This document shows positions 9,692 through 19,040 of a stretch of 64,000 nt of DNA, one piece after another. The stretch's first letter is position 1. The number at the start of each line of letters is the position of its first letter. Position numbers and translations under genes: made by a program. Below the pieces are notes generated by a model. It was given only the letters and a program-made list of their open reading frames with translations, was not told the DNA's origin and made no database searches. Source of the DNA: Petrolisthes cinctipes (taxonomy: Eukaryota; Arthropoda; Malacostraca; Decapoda; Porcellanidae); NCBI GenBank assembly GCA_033782935.1, contig JAWQEG010000506.1, forward strand, positions 1,290,501 through 1,354,500, written 5' to 3'.

Positions 9692-10929
9692 GACGTACCC
9701 GATGGACAACAGCAAGGGAAGCGAGTGCATCTTGTATGTGGATGGGTAGACGGGCTGGGGTAGATTGTTCTGACCAGGCATCGACAAGTTGTTTGGCATA
9801 GTCGGCAGGAGTGTGATGACGAGCAGTGGCCAGGTCTGGAGGTGAGACAGGGCTGGTAGGAGGAGCAGACTGGGGAGGTGGTGGTGGTGGTGGTGGTGGA
9901 GGCGGAGCAATAGTAGAGACACGAGCCTGGACCTGACGTCGAGTACATCCATGCCACACGTTAACCCCTGGCTGAAGGCATCGTGGACACTTCCATCGAG
10001 ACGTATCCTCAGGAGGTGAAGGCTCAGAGGTGGAGGCAGCAGGACGTGATGGTTCACCCCTGACAGGACACGTCTTGGAATCAAGGTCGGCGGCACACCA
10101 TGCACACTTCGGCCTGGCAGAACAGTACCGGGAGATATGCCCAACTCCCCAGCACCTGTAGCACCAAGGCTGGTCATTATGAAGTTTCCTCACCTCACAC
10201 GGTTTAAGACAAGGGAGGAAATCAAAGGAAATCTCATTTGGAGGTGGATCGGGTTGACTCCAAACAACAATACGGCTAATGGGGGAAACATCTTGGAAAA
10301 AACGACGGGCAGAGTACACACCAGGGTATCCTTTGGCAAGTTTAGGGTCAACATCAATAGGAAAACGGGTGAGGATGTAGCTGGGGAACTTACGAGGCCT
10401 GTCGGGCGAGTCTTCAAGAATGAGAGGCAGAGACAAAAATTCACCAGCCTTCACTCTATCAATGATGTCCTGACGCTTCCCAGAGATGTAGACAAACCGG
10501 GAGGTGACAGCAGCCATCTTGACTTCAGCTAGTTAACGCTGCAATTGGAAGGCCCTGTTGACATCAGACAACCAACACAACATAGTGTCCGTAGATGGGT
10601 TCCCAGAGAAAGAGAGCTTGACATAGGCATTTCTCGGGGCAAAAGCAGGAAGGTTGGACGAGGGCAAGGAGTTGGTATACAAAGAAGAAACACCAGGGTG
10701 TGTCAGAGTAGGTACATCATGCACAGTTGAAGCACCCTTCGCCGTCTTGGCAGCCGGAGGCAAACAGTCCACACCTTCGGAATCCTGCAAGGAGTCGGAC
10801 GAAGCATCAACGGGTCGCTTGGTAGAGGTTGAGGAGGTGGAAGGCTGCAACCTGAGCTGCGGACAAACGAGAATGGAGGCAGAGAGACACGAGTACGTTC
10901 ACACTCCACCAGTTCTGGAGCGAGACTGT
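9692..10929 (-). pseudogene. A1 ORF1 (gag-like, CCHC) fused to RT linker by deletion
   Basis: The N-terminal part (10533-10860) is Ser/Pro-rich. The next frame (9645-10517) has an RRM-like or esterase-free core (FVYISGKRQDIIDRVKAGE, KLAKGYPGVYSARRFF), then the CCHC knuckle CYRCWGVGHISRYC, CAWC, CPRC, and a polyproline run from (GGT)n at 9878-9901. A nonsense change at about 10530 splits the two pieces. After PPDLATARHHTPADY the protein jumps into the ORF2 linker, because about 1.36 kb spanning the ORF1 C-terminus and the endonuclease is missing. ORF1 normally binds element RNA. The 5' UTR is shortened by a second deletion near 10863. Confidence 0.8.
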
Positions 10930-10975
10930 GTGTGTGTGTTTGTGTGCTTGAGTATATGTGTGCATGTGTGTGTTT
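10926..10975 (+). repeat. Imperfect (GT)n microsatellite
   Basis: A GT-rich tract with TTTGTG and ATATGTGTGC interruptions begins exactly where A-family homology ends (about 10929). It is therefore either the pre-insertion target or a tract added at the 5' junction. Confidence 0.8.
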
Positions 10976-11777
10976 GATTATGTGTCTCGGTATATATGTG
11001 CTCCATTGGGATAAAACACACGTGATGCAAAACACAGACAGTTTATCTACTACTGTATTAACCATTCAGCGATGTACTGTACCTACTGTACCTCAATGGA
11101 ATTTTTCTTTCTAGCGTGCCATTTCGTAGATAAAAGTGTCGTTAAGAAAAAACAGACCCAATCTCTTTAGTGAAGCTGAACTAACAGGAAAAGAATAATA
11201 CAACCTCACTCCAAGCTCTATACGTAAAATGTTAATTAAGTAACATTGGATTTCTGGAAGATGAGGTAAATAAAAAGTGGCATCAGGGGGGTAAGGGACT
11301 TGGGTACGTTAATTTTGGGCGATAATGAGGAATGATGTAGAGAAGAATAGCGTAATGATAACAGCTTCGCCGTTATTACATCACAAACCAAGAACGAAAG
11401 TAATTGAAATTATGTTACTTCAGAAGTGGTTGCGAATTTTATCAAATTTGTATATCTGTGAATGGTGGGATTTAATTTTGATGTAGTATATTGGAGGATC
11501 CTACTAACTCTTTCAGGGCCCGTGTCGCACTGTTTTTCGGGAATAACTTTGTAACTAAAGGTTTGATCAGTATGATGTTTTGCCAAGGATTATTTCACAC
11601 ATTCTGCTAATTTTTGGCACTGTAATGGATTACCAAAAGTGAATAATTAGGGCACTTGTCCCCGAGAAATGCGTCATTTTTATTAAATTTAACAATGGGA
11701 TATGAACGATCATAGTGTGACGTATATACCACATCAGTCCACAGGCTCCACCCATCCCCTTCGTTCTCTTTCCCACC
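10976..11777. other. Unassigned, AT-leaning spacer
   Basis: I see no ORF, RNA gene or recognised repeat here. It includes one TTAATTAA at 11232-11239 that has no homologue in the window for comparison. Confidence 0.5.

Positions 11778-11838
<61 letters not shown>
11778..11838 (+). repeat. (CT)n microsatellite
   Basis: About 30 nearly perfect CT units, forming a pyrimidine strand. It lies about 140 bp left of the LTR element. Confidence 0.95.
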
Positions 11839-11842
<4 letters not shown>

Positions 11843-11883
11843 TCGAAACTTTGTTAGAAAATACCCCACGGGCACAAGCTTTG

Positions 11884-11885
<2 letters not shown>

Positions 11886-11977
<92 letters not shown>
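11886..11977. repeat. (TA)n microsatellite abutting the 5' LTR
   Basis: About 46 TA units directly touch the TG start of the 5' LTR at 11978. The LTR element therefore inserted in, or next to, a TA tract. A target duplication cannot be scored because the right flank is lost. Confidence 0.95.
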
Positions 11978-11981
<4 letters not shown>

Positions 11982-13162
11982 ACGCATGCCTGAATTATTA
12001 TTTGATTTGTAAGTATTGCTATCCTATTATTTGACTGTAGCTGTGAGTGTGGGAACCGAGACTTACATCCGGCTGTGTTGTGTCCGAACATAGCTCATCT
12101 ATTTCACTCCATTTTCTTTGTGTATTTTTGTCAGACGGTCGAGAGTGTTGTGGCCTGTTATGTTTTCTAGATTCGTACGCATCCCCCCCCCCCCTCTTGC
12201 AGGTGGCCGAGGGAAGATTGTCCGTTTTCATTTCTATTGACTTCCAATAGTTGTAGAGACGGGAACGTATGCGTGATGTGTGCTTAAGTCTGTGTTAACG
12301 GAACAGTTCGGAGACACGCCTATGACTTTGTTGAAACATGCTCACTTCTCTTTGTCGAGCCAAGAGTATATAAGCGCGGGGGTTAGGCCTGTGGGGTTTA
12401 GATACCAGTGGGGCTTGGGACAACACAGTTTGTGTTTTGTAAGTGATTGAGTGTAGTAATATTCGGGAGGAGACACGTAACGTATATGATAAGTATAATT
12501 GTATTTACTTCTACATTTTTCTCACAGTGAAATAGGGTCACTCTCCTATAAATTGATATTATTATTATTATATATATTTGTGTATTGATATTTCTACTAT
12601 TATATTATTACGTGTATGTTGTGATGCATTGACGGTTCCTTTATTATATATGCCAGTGATATGCTAACTAACCCTTATTATTGATTGATTAATTCTGTGC
12701 TTATGTGTACCTAGTGCCTTGCATTATTGATGTGTGTTTATTGAAGTGATGGTACAGTGGTAATGATTTATTGAGTGATTATTGCTGGTGCATTATTTAA
12801 TCTGGGAACTCTTGTCTCTGTCTGTCATAGTTGGGAATCCTGATTTCAATTATTAATTCTTTCAGTGTTAATTGTTTGTCTTTGTGTTCGTTCATATTGT
12901 CAATATATTATAGAAAATCAGAGTAGTTTCTCTAGCATTTTTATTCATTGTATCCGTACCTGGGTATATGTTTGGACGGTCTCTTTGGGTCGTGTTATCA
13001 TTCTTTAATATAGGCTGGGTTTGTACTTTTACTTACGATTCATAACTTTAATAGTCAGATACCTGCTACCCAGTGCTACTTTATTCTGTTGATAACTAAC
13101 GTCGGGGTAAGTCTAGTCTAGCGACTAGTACAGTACCGTATCTCTACCCTCTGTCCATAACA
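11978..13162 (+). repeat. 5' LTR
   Basis: It starts TGTTACGC and ends CCATAACA, so it has TG..CA ends with a short TGTTA/TAACA inverted repeat. Its first about 855 bp are repeated at 18184-19038. It contains a TATA box at 12367. Length is about 1185 bp, within the usual range. The interior is AT-rich with no ORF. Confidence 0.87.
12367..12374 (+). promoter_or_regulatory. TATA box in the 5' LTR
   Basis: TATATAAG is followed by a GC-rich start-like region. The same motif is conserved in the 3' LTR at 18572-18579, supporting it as the core promoter of the element. The transcription start (U3/R border) should lie about 25-35 bp downstream, near 12395-12405. Confidence 0.6.
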
Positions 13163-13169
13163 TATAAAT

Positions 13170-13187
13170 TGGCGACCTCGCCAGGAT
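13170..13187 (+). other. Primer binding site
   Basis: TGGCGACCTCGCCAGGAT begins 7 bases after the 5' LTR end. TGG is what complements a tRNA CCA end. GGCGA/TCGCC within it can also pair as a hairpin. The tRNA species was not identified. Confidence 0.6.
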
Positions 13188-13299
13188 TTCCAATTTTTGC
13201 CGAACTGAGACTGGTGTTCTATCCTTGCATTATTGTTGTATTTTTCTTGTATTGCATTTTTCCATTTTTTGTGTACATTTGCCTAATAGTTAGTGAGCA

Positions 13300-14110
13300 A
13301 TGGAGACTCAGGGTGTGGCTAGTGAGAAGGGTGCTCCACTTCATATTATCTCTGAGCAGGATGCTGCAGATTTTATTAATTCAAGTCCTAATCCCGAGAG
13401 AGTAAGAGTACTGAGGAGAGAGGAATTATTACTTGTTGCACAGAAGTTGGACATTGCCATTGAAAGTTCCAACGCATTTCCACTAGCTAACCTGAATTGC
13501 CACCATCTATGCGGCACTAATTTGTATGATTTTGTTGAGAGGAAGGATAATGCTTCTGTCGTAAGTGACTGGTCTGCACCTACTGATTTGCTTGAAGCCA
13601 CTATGGTTCAGAATAACCAATTTGGGAATGACCAAGCTGCGCGTGACCATGAGTTCCGAATGCTACAGTTAGAGATTGAGAGAGAGCAAAGGAGGTTAGA
13701 GTTTGAGAGAGAGGAAAGGAGAGCTCAGATGGAGCTTGAGCAAAGGAAACTGGAGTTGGAGATGGAGAAATATAGAGTGGACCATGAGCCACAACGACCG
13801 GTTGCGTCGGGGGTGTCATCAGAACAGCACAGGTTGGTACCTAAGTTTGATGAGGACCATGTTGCTGAATTTTTCCAGAGGTTTGAGAAGGTTGCAGAGG
13901 GTAGTGGGTGGCCGAAGGAACGAAGTCTTTTGTGGTAAAGCTTTAAGAGCATTTGATGCTCTCAGTATTGAGGAATCTTTGGATTATGAGAGGTTAAAGT
14001 CAGCAGTACTAAGGACATATGAATTAAGACCAGAAGCTTACAGACAGAAGTACCATAATAGTAAGAAACGCCCTAATGAGACATGGATAGAATTTATGAA
14101 ATATCAGTGA
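13300..14110 (+). pseudogene. gag of the LTR element, frameshifted
   Basis: It starts METQGVASEKGAPLH at the first ATG after the PBS leader. A long charged coiled-coil segment of Glu/Arg repeats (REQRRLEFEREERRAQ, residues about 110-165) is followed by a SCAN/capsid-like segment (VAEFFQRFEKVAEGSGWPKE). The frame breaks at about 13930 and the capsid-like region continues in another frame (LSIEESLDYERLKSAVLRTYELRPEAYRQ), then stops again at 14110. The zinc knuckle lies in the next ORF. Gag would package the element RNA. As it stands the copy cannot make the whole protein. Confidence 0.8.
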
Positions 14111-14162
14111 CCTATTTCGAGCATGGATAAGAAGTGAGAAAGTAGAAGATAATTATTGTAGG

Positions 14163-16910
14163 TTGGAGGAGGTGGTTAAGTTGGAGCAACTTCTGACCCA
14201 GATGGAGCCAGATTTGCAGATGTTTATAAGTGATAAGAGAGTAAAGACAGCTGAGGAAGCTGCAGTTTATGCTGATGATTACGTTTTAGTCAGGAAGCAA
14301 TTTAAAGCCAGAGACAAAGGGCACAATAGACCCCCTCCAACCACTAATAATAAAACTCATGATAGCGATGTCTCCCCGAATTCCAAAAGCACTCATGTCA
14401 CTAGTCCCAGTCCCCCAGGTATCTCACATGCACAAACACCTACACGCACCCCACACAAACCTTGGACACGAACTTTCACATGTACACATTGCCACAAAAC
14501 AGGGCATACTGTAGACAGATGTTGGAGAAAGGCAGGAGTTGTTAGGCCAACTAATTTTGTTTCCTGTGACAGAGCTATTGTCACAGTTTCTGAGCCCCGA
14601 AAGGATAGTAGGGATAACTCTGTTTTACCCACTTCTAAAGATAGAGTTCTTTCAGAAGGAGGGAAGGGTGCAGTGGATGCTGTTCCCATGTCTGACGTTA
14701 CAGGAGCAGTTGTCGAGTCGGTAGCTACGGATACTACGGCTGAGGATTGTTATGCTCTGTATCGGTCTGATGGGTTGGTCAAGCTGGGGGAATCCCAGTA
14801 TCCTGTTAAGATACTCCGAGACACTGGTTCTACAATTACTCTGAGGGTAAGACCGAAACATGTTGAGGTGGGTTCCAAGAATTTTGTTTTGCTCAGGGGA
14901 GTCGGAGGCTCCCTGACGGTTCCTTTGGTGGAGTGTAGGGTGAGTTGTGATTTATTTAAGGGGACGGCACAGGTCGGAGTGGTGGAGTCATTGCCCGAGC
15001 CCGATGTGGACTTGATACTGGGGAATGATTTGGTTAGGGGTGAGGAAGTGAGCGCCCCAGTAATAACCAAGGATCCTGTACCTGCCGAAGTTGTGGAGGA
15101 AGAGGACCAGATGAACTTCTCTGTATGTGCCGTGACCCGATCGATGTCAAGGGTGGAGGAGAGCCGGTGTGTGGAGGCAGCTGAGGCAGTTTTAACTCCT
15201 TCCGACCCACTGGTGGAGGACGTCAACGCCGATGGAGAATCACCGGACGACCTTTCTTTAACCAATCTTTTTTCAGATACCTCTAGTGAGCAGTTGTCTT
15301 TAGAGTGTGTCGATGTTGAGAAATTTAAGAATTTGCAAGGTAGTGACCCAGGTATCCAAGAGTTAAGGAGCCTGGCAGTTGAAAATGTGGGGGAAGAGAA
15401 GGGATCATGTTTATATGAGAAGGATGGAGTTTTGTACAGGAGGTGGAGACCTCCTCATACTAGTGTGGATGAGGGATTGAGGGATGTACATCAGCTAGTT
15501 GTGCCGAGTGTGTGCAGGCAGAAACTAATTAGGTTAGCTCATGATATTCCATTTGCTGCCCACCTAGGAGTGAGGAAGACACTTGAACGGCTTAGGGCAG
15601 AATTTTACTGGCCTGCCATGAGGGCTGATGTGTACCAGCATGTGAGGAGTTGTCATACATGTCAGGTTGTGGGACGGTCTAACCAGAAACCATCTAAGTC
15701 TCCCCTAATTCCCATCCCCGCTATTGGGCCACCTTTCTCAAAGTTAATCATAGACATAGTGGGTCCACTTCCTACCACTTCTACTGGATTTCAGTACCTT
15801 CTTACCATATTAGACCCTTGTACTAGGTACCCTGAAGCAATTCCCCTCAAAACTATGAATGCTAAGGCTGTTGTGAAAGCATTGTTAGGGTTTTGTACAA
15901 AGTTTGGGTTACCTAAGGAGATACAGTCTGATAGGGGTTCTAACTTTATGTCTAACTTGTTCCAGCAGACTTTGGAAAAGTTAGGGGTTAAACATGTCAG
16001 AAGCAGTGCTTACCATCCAGAGTCCCAGGGTGCCTTGGAGAGATACCACCAGACCCTGAAGAATATGATGTGGAAATACTGCTTGGAACACACCAAGGAT
16101 TGGGACAAGGGTGTTCCCTTCCTACTGTTTGCAACGAGGGAAGTACCACAGGAGAGCCTGTGTTTCTCTCCGAATAAGCTTGTCTTCGCACACCATGTCA
16201 GAGGTCCTTTGAGCATCGTCAAGGAGGCATGGAGTAGTGACGTCGACACCAGCAAGAACCTTCTACAATACGTCCTGGAGTTCAAGACCCGTCTGAGTGA
16301 CACTAGAGAAGAGGCGAAGAAGAATCTTGAGGAAGCCCAAGGGAAGATGAAACAGTGGTATGATCGGAAGGCCAGATGGAGGGAGTTCCAAGTTGGTGAT
16401 GAAGTGTTGGTGCTACTGCCACTTCAAGGTCAACCCCTGGCTGCCAAGTTTCAAGGTCCGTACGTGGTAGAGAAGAGGCTGGGTGAGACTGACTATCTTG
16501 TGAAGACGCCCGACCGGCGGAGATCTCATCAGTTGTGCCATGTAAATATGTTAAAGCCGTACTACCGCCCTTTGAAGACTCCAGTGACGACACAGCATGT
16601 TGTGGCTGTGGCTGTGGAAGAAGAAGAAGCTGATGATGTGGCAGAGGTAACCTGTGAATTTCAAGAGTGTAGTTGGGTGGATAACGAGGAAGCAGAGACG
16701 ACTCTTCGGGACAAGGTGTCACATTTACCTCCAGAGCAAGTGGCGCAGTTGTGGAAGTTGATGTCGACCTACAGCAAGGTGTTCGCCAGTGTTCCTGGTA
16801 GGACTGACTGGACTCAACACGACGTGGACGTGGGCGAGGCTACGCCAGTTAAGCTGCCGCCCTACCGATATGGCCCTACCGCCATATCGAAGTGCTGCGG
16901 AAGGAGCTGA
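14163..16910 (+). CDS. pol ORF, 915 codons: CCHC, protease, integrase
   Basis: CCHC knuckle CTHCHKTGHTVDRC at residues about 107-120. Aspartic protease: LRDTGSTITL with catalytic Asp at about 220, and DLILGNDLV. Integrase: zinc motif HDIPFAAHLGV then SCHTCQ (about 460-503), first Asp in LIIDIVGPL, second in IQSDRGSNF (codon at 15930), Glu in GALERYHQTLK (codon at 16038), giving D,D35E. A C-terminal region follows (VGDEVLVLLPLQGQPL, GPYVVEKRL). The tail has a gypsy-type pre-RT segment (VDVGEATPVKLPPYRYG) and then goes out of frame at about 16880. No chromodomain was recognised. The unusual point is that integrase precedes RT. Confidence 0.9.
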   Translation: MEEVVKLEQLLTQMEPDLQMFISDKRVKTAEEAAVYADDYVLVRKQFKARDKGHNRPPPTTNNKTHDSDVSPNSKSTHVTSPSPPGISHAQTPTRTPHKPWTRTFTCTHCHKTGHTVDRCWRKAGVVRPTNFVSCDRAIVTVSEPRKDSRDNSVLPTSKDRVLSEGGKGAVDAVPMSDVTGAVVESVATDTTAEDCYALYRSDGLVKLGESQYPVKILRDTGSTITLRVRPKHVEVGSKNFVLLRGVGGSLTVPLVECRVSCDLFKGTAQVGVVESLPEPDVDLILGNDLVRGEEVSAPVITKDPVPAEVVEEEDQMNFSVCAVTRSMSRVEESRCVEAAEAVLTPSDPLVEDVNADGESPDDLSLTNLFSDTSSEQLSLECVDVEKFKNLQGSDPGIQELRSLAVENVGEEKGSCLYEKDGVLYRRWRPPHTSVDEGLRDVHQLVVPSVCRQKLIRLAHDIPFAAHLGVRKTLERLRAEFYWPAMRADVYQHVRSCHTCQVVGRSNQKPSKSPLIPIPAIGPPFSKLIIDIVGPLPTTSTGFQYLLTILDPCTRYPEAIPLKTMNAKAVVKALLGFCTKFGLPKEIQSDRGSNFMSNLFQQTLEKLGVKHVRSSAYHPESQGALERYHQTLKNMMWKYCLEHTKDWDKGVPFLLFATREVPQESLCFSPNKLVFAHHVRGPLSIVKEAWSSDVDTSKNLLQYVLEFKTRLSDTREEAKKNLEEAQGKMKQWYDRKARWREFQVGDEVLVLLPLQGQPLAAKFQGPYVVEKRLGETDYLVKTPDRRRSHQLCHVNMLKPYYRPLKTPVTTQHVVAVAVEEEEADDVAEVTCEFQECSWVDNEEAETTLRDKVSHLPPEQVAQLWKLMSTYSKVFASVPGRTDWTQHDVDVGEATPVKLPPYRYGPTAISKCCGRS

Positions 16911-17569
16911 AGTATAAGTTGGACCACAACTTGATAACACCGTGTGCAAGTGCCTGGAGTTCCCCTGTGACATTGCAGCCTAAGCCTGATGGTTCTGTTA
17001 GGTTCTTTATCGACTACAGGAGAGTGAACGTCTTGACGAAGACTGGCACGTACCCATTGCCACGCCTAGAGGACTGCATTGACCAAGTGGGATCCTCTCG
17101 TTTTATTACTAAGATCGACCTGAAGCAGGGATTTTGGCAAGTACCTCTGACAGGCCGAGCAAAGCAGATCTCATGCTTTGTGGCCAATGGGCAAACATAC
17201 CAGTGTAACGTGATGCCGTACAGTATGAAGAATGCACCAGCCACCTTCCAACGGCTCATGAATGCTGTGACTGGCGGTATCAAGAATTGTGTTGTGTACA
17301 TCGACGACGTCGTGGTCTACACTGACATCTGGGACCACCACCTCCAAGTGCTGCAGCAGTTACTGCCTTGCCTACCGGATGCCAACTTAGTCGTCAACGT
17401 CAAGAAGTGCGACTTTGTGTGTGCCCGTGTGCAGTACCTAGGGTATGTGGTAGGACATGGTCTGGTCTGCCCGCCTAGCTCGAAGGTGGAGGCCATACAA
17501 GGTTTCAAGAGGCCTCAGAACAGACGGGAACTCAGACGCTTCTTGGGATGTATCGGGTACTACAGGTGA
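16892..17569 (+). pseudogene. Reverse transcriptase of the LTR element
   Basis: Ty3/gypsy-type RT: SPVTLQPKPDGSVRFFIDYR, FITKIDLKQGFWQVPL (block A), FVANGQTYQCNVMPYSMKNA, VVYIDDVVVYTD (active site at 17297-17308), VQYLGYVVGHG, and RRELRRFLGCIGYYR. It overlaps the end of the preceding ORF in another frame near a duplicated CCCTACCG-type segment (16860-16885). It ends in an in-frame TGA at 17567, after which the connection domain still reads openly until a TAG at about 17640. It copies element RNA into DNA. Confidence 0.9.
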
Positions 17570-18090
17570 TTCTTGAAAAATTTCGCGACTGTAGTGGGAC
17601 CCTTGACTGAGTTGCTTAGAAAAGAGGTCAAGTATGAATAGACAAACGAGTGTGAGGAAAGTGCCAAGGACATACTCGTTTACTATCCCGTGATGACCGC
17701 ACCCAAGTTTGACAAGCCATTCGCACTAGCAGTGGACGCTAGCAATGTGGGAGCAGGAGCTGTGTTGATGCAGGAGGACGAGCAGGGGGTGGAGCATCCT
17801 GTTTCGTATTTCAGTAAAAAGTTCTCCACCAGTCAGAAGAACTATTCAGTTATAGAGAAGGAACTCCTAGCCCTGATCCTCGCCCTGCAACACTTTGCTG
17901 TGTATGTACCTGCATTTGGACCAATACTTAGGGTGTACACTGACCACCACCCTCTGAAGTACTTGAACAGTTTGGGGGCCAAGAACCAAAGGCTTACCCG
18001 TTGGAGTTTGTTCCTCAAATAGTATCACCTAGACATACGTCACGTAAGAGGTGTAGATAATGTGATAGCGGATTGTCTATCTGGAAGTTA
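17570..18090 (+). pseudogene. Connection and RNase H of the LTR element
   Basis: FALAVDASNVGAGAVLMQ carries the first catalytic Asp, YSVIEKELLALILAL the Glu, LRVYTDHHPLKYL the next Asp. After a TAG at about 18020 the end HVRGVDNVIADCLSGS still reads. No integrase follows: the stop at about 18090 is only about 93 bp from the 3' LTR. This confirms that integrase is absent from its usual gypsy position. Three stops between 17567 and 18022 inactivate the copy. Confidence 0.88.
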
Positions 18091-18145
18091 AATGTTTTGT
18101 TTTTTATTTTTGCATGTTGTACATAACTTTTGTAAACTTAAGGAC

Positions 18146-18183
18146 GAATTTTCCAGAGGAAAATTCTTTCTTGGGTGGGGGCG
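18146..18183 (+). other. Hairpin and polypurine tract before the 3' LTR
   Basis: At 18146-18166 GAATTTTCC and GGAAAATTC pair perfectly around AGA. The purine-rich GGGTGGGGGCG (18173-18183) directly precedes the LTR start and is the likely plus-strand primer. The hairpin could be a 3' processing or packaging signal; that is inference. Confidence 0.6.
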
Positions 18184-19038
18184 TGTTACGCGTGCCTGAA
18201 TTATTATTTGATTTGTAAGTATTGCTATCCTATTAATTAACTGTAGCTGTGAGTGTGGGAACCGAGACTTACATCCGGCTGTGTTGTGACCGATGATAAC
18301 TCATCTATTTCACTCCATTTTCTTTGTGTATTTTTGTCAGAAGGTCGAGAGTGTCGTGGCCTGTTATGTTTTCTAGATTCGTACGCATCCCACCCCCTCT
18401 CTTGCAGGTGGCCGAGGGAAGATTGTCCGTTTTCATTTCTATTGACTTCCAATAGTTGTAGAGACGGGAATGTATGCGTGATGTGTGCTTAAGTCTGTGT
18501 TAACGGAACAGTTCGGAGACACGCCTATGACTTTGTTGGAACATGCTCACTTCTCTTTGTCGAGCCAACAGTATATAAGCGCGGGGGTTAGGCCTGTGGG
18601 GTTTAGATACCAGTGGGGCTTGGGACAACACAGTTTGTGTTTTGTAAGTGATTGAGTGTAGTAAGATTCGGGAGGAGACACGCAACGTATATGATAAGTA
18701 TAATTGTATTTACTTCTACATTTTTCTCACAGTGAAATAGGGTCACTCTCCTATAAATTGTTATTATTGTTATTATTATATATATTTGTGTATTGATATT
18801 TCTACTATTATATTATTATGTGTATGTTGTGATGAATTGACGGTTCCTTTATTATATATGCCAGTGATGTGCTAACTAACCATTATTATTGAGTGATTAA
18901 TTCTGTGCTTATGTGTACCTAGTGCCTTGCGTTATTGATGTGTGGTTATTGAAGTGATGGTACAGTGGTAATGATTTATTGAGTGATTATTGCTGGTGCA
19001 TTATTTAATCTGGGAACTCTTGTCTCTGTCTGTCATAG
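18184..19038 (+). repeat. 3' LTR, truncated
   Basis: It matches the 5' LTR from TGTTACG to CTGTCATAGT, then stops. The last about 330 bp of the LTR are missing, replaced by Penelope-like sequence. The TATA box is retained at 18572-18579. Differences from the 5' LTR are scattered substitutions and small indels. Confidence 0.88.
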
Positions 19039-19040
19039 TG

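Larger units (their letters stand above)
3092..10929 (-). mobile_element. Non-LTR retrotransposon A1 (I-like, RNase H-bearing), interrupted
   Basis: Minus-strand element, identified by comparison with a second copy at 41278-46869. Its 3' end is an A-tail, seen as poly(T) at 3092-3120, and its 5' end (about 10929) matches the other copy up to GAGACTGT. It encodes a CCHC-containing ORF1 and an ORF2 with RT, RNase H and a C-terminal zinc motif. Element B sits inside at about 5746-9691. Compared with the other copy, A1 has lost about 1.36 kb covering the endonuclease (junction near 9830) and about 0.37 kb of ORF1/5' UTR (junction near 10863). It is therefore dead. The EN-RT-RNase H-zinc layout is typical of the I superfamily. 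No target duplication was found. Confidence 0.85.
11978..19040 (+). mobile_element. LTR retrotransposon, order gag-PR-INT-RT-RH (Gmr1-like)
   Basis: Two direct repeats, the 5' LTR at 11978-13162 and a truncated 3' LTR from 18184, enclose gag and pol. The pol order read directly is CCHC, protease, integrase (zinc HHCC and D,D35E), then RT with YIDD, then RNase H, then PPT. Integrase is upstream of RT as in Ty1/copia, but the RT and integrase wording is Ty3/gypsy-like (GFWQVPL, YIDD, YWPAMRADVYQHVRSC). That combination is known from Gmr1-type elements. The copy is broken by frameshifts in gag and at the INT/RT junction and by stops in RT/RNase H. The two LTRs differ by roughly 3% by eye. Confidence 0.88.

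Noticed and set aside
5741..9700. Target-site duplication of element B
   Set aside because: Flanks ATTAG/TTCAA and GTACCGACGTA share no convincing repeat. Insertion is inferred from continuity of A2 instead.
9548..10177. ORF with poly-His stretch opposite or beside A1 ORF1
   Set aside because: It is an alternative frame of the polyproline-coding GGT repeat of ORF1; the CCHC frame is the real one.
11607..12091. ORFs of repeating Ile-Tyr and Arg-Glu
   Set aside because: They are translations of (TA)n and (CT)n microsatellites.
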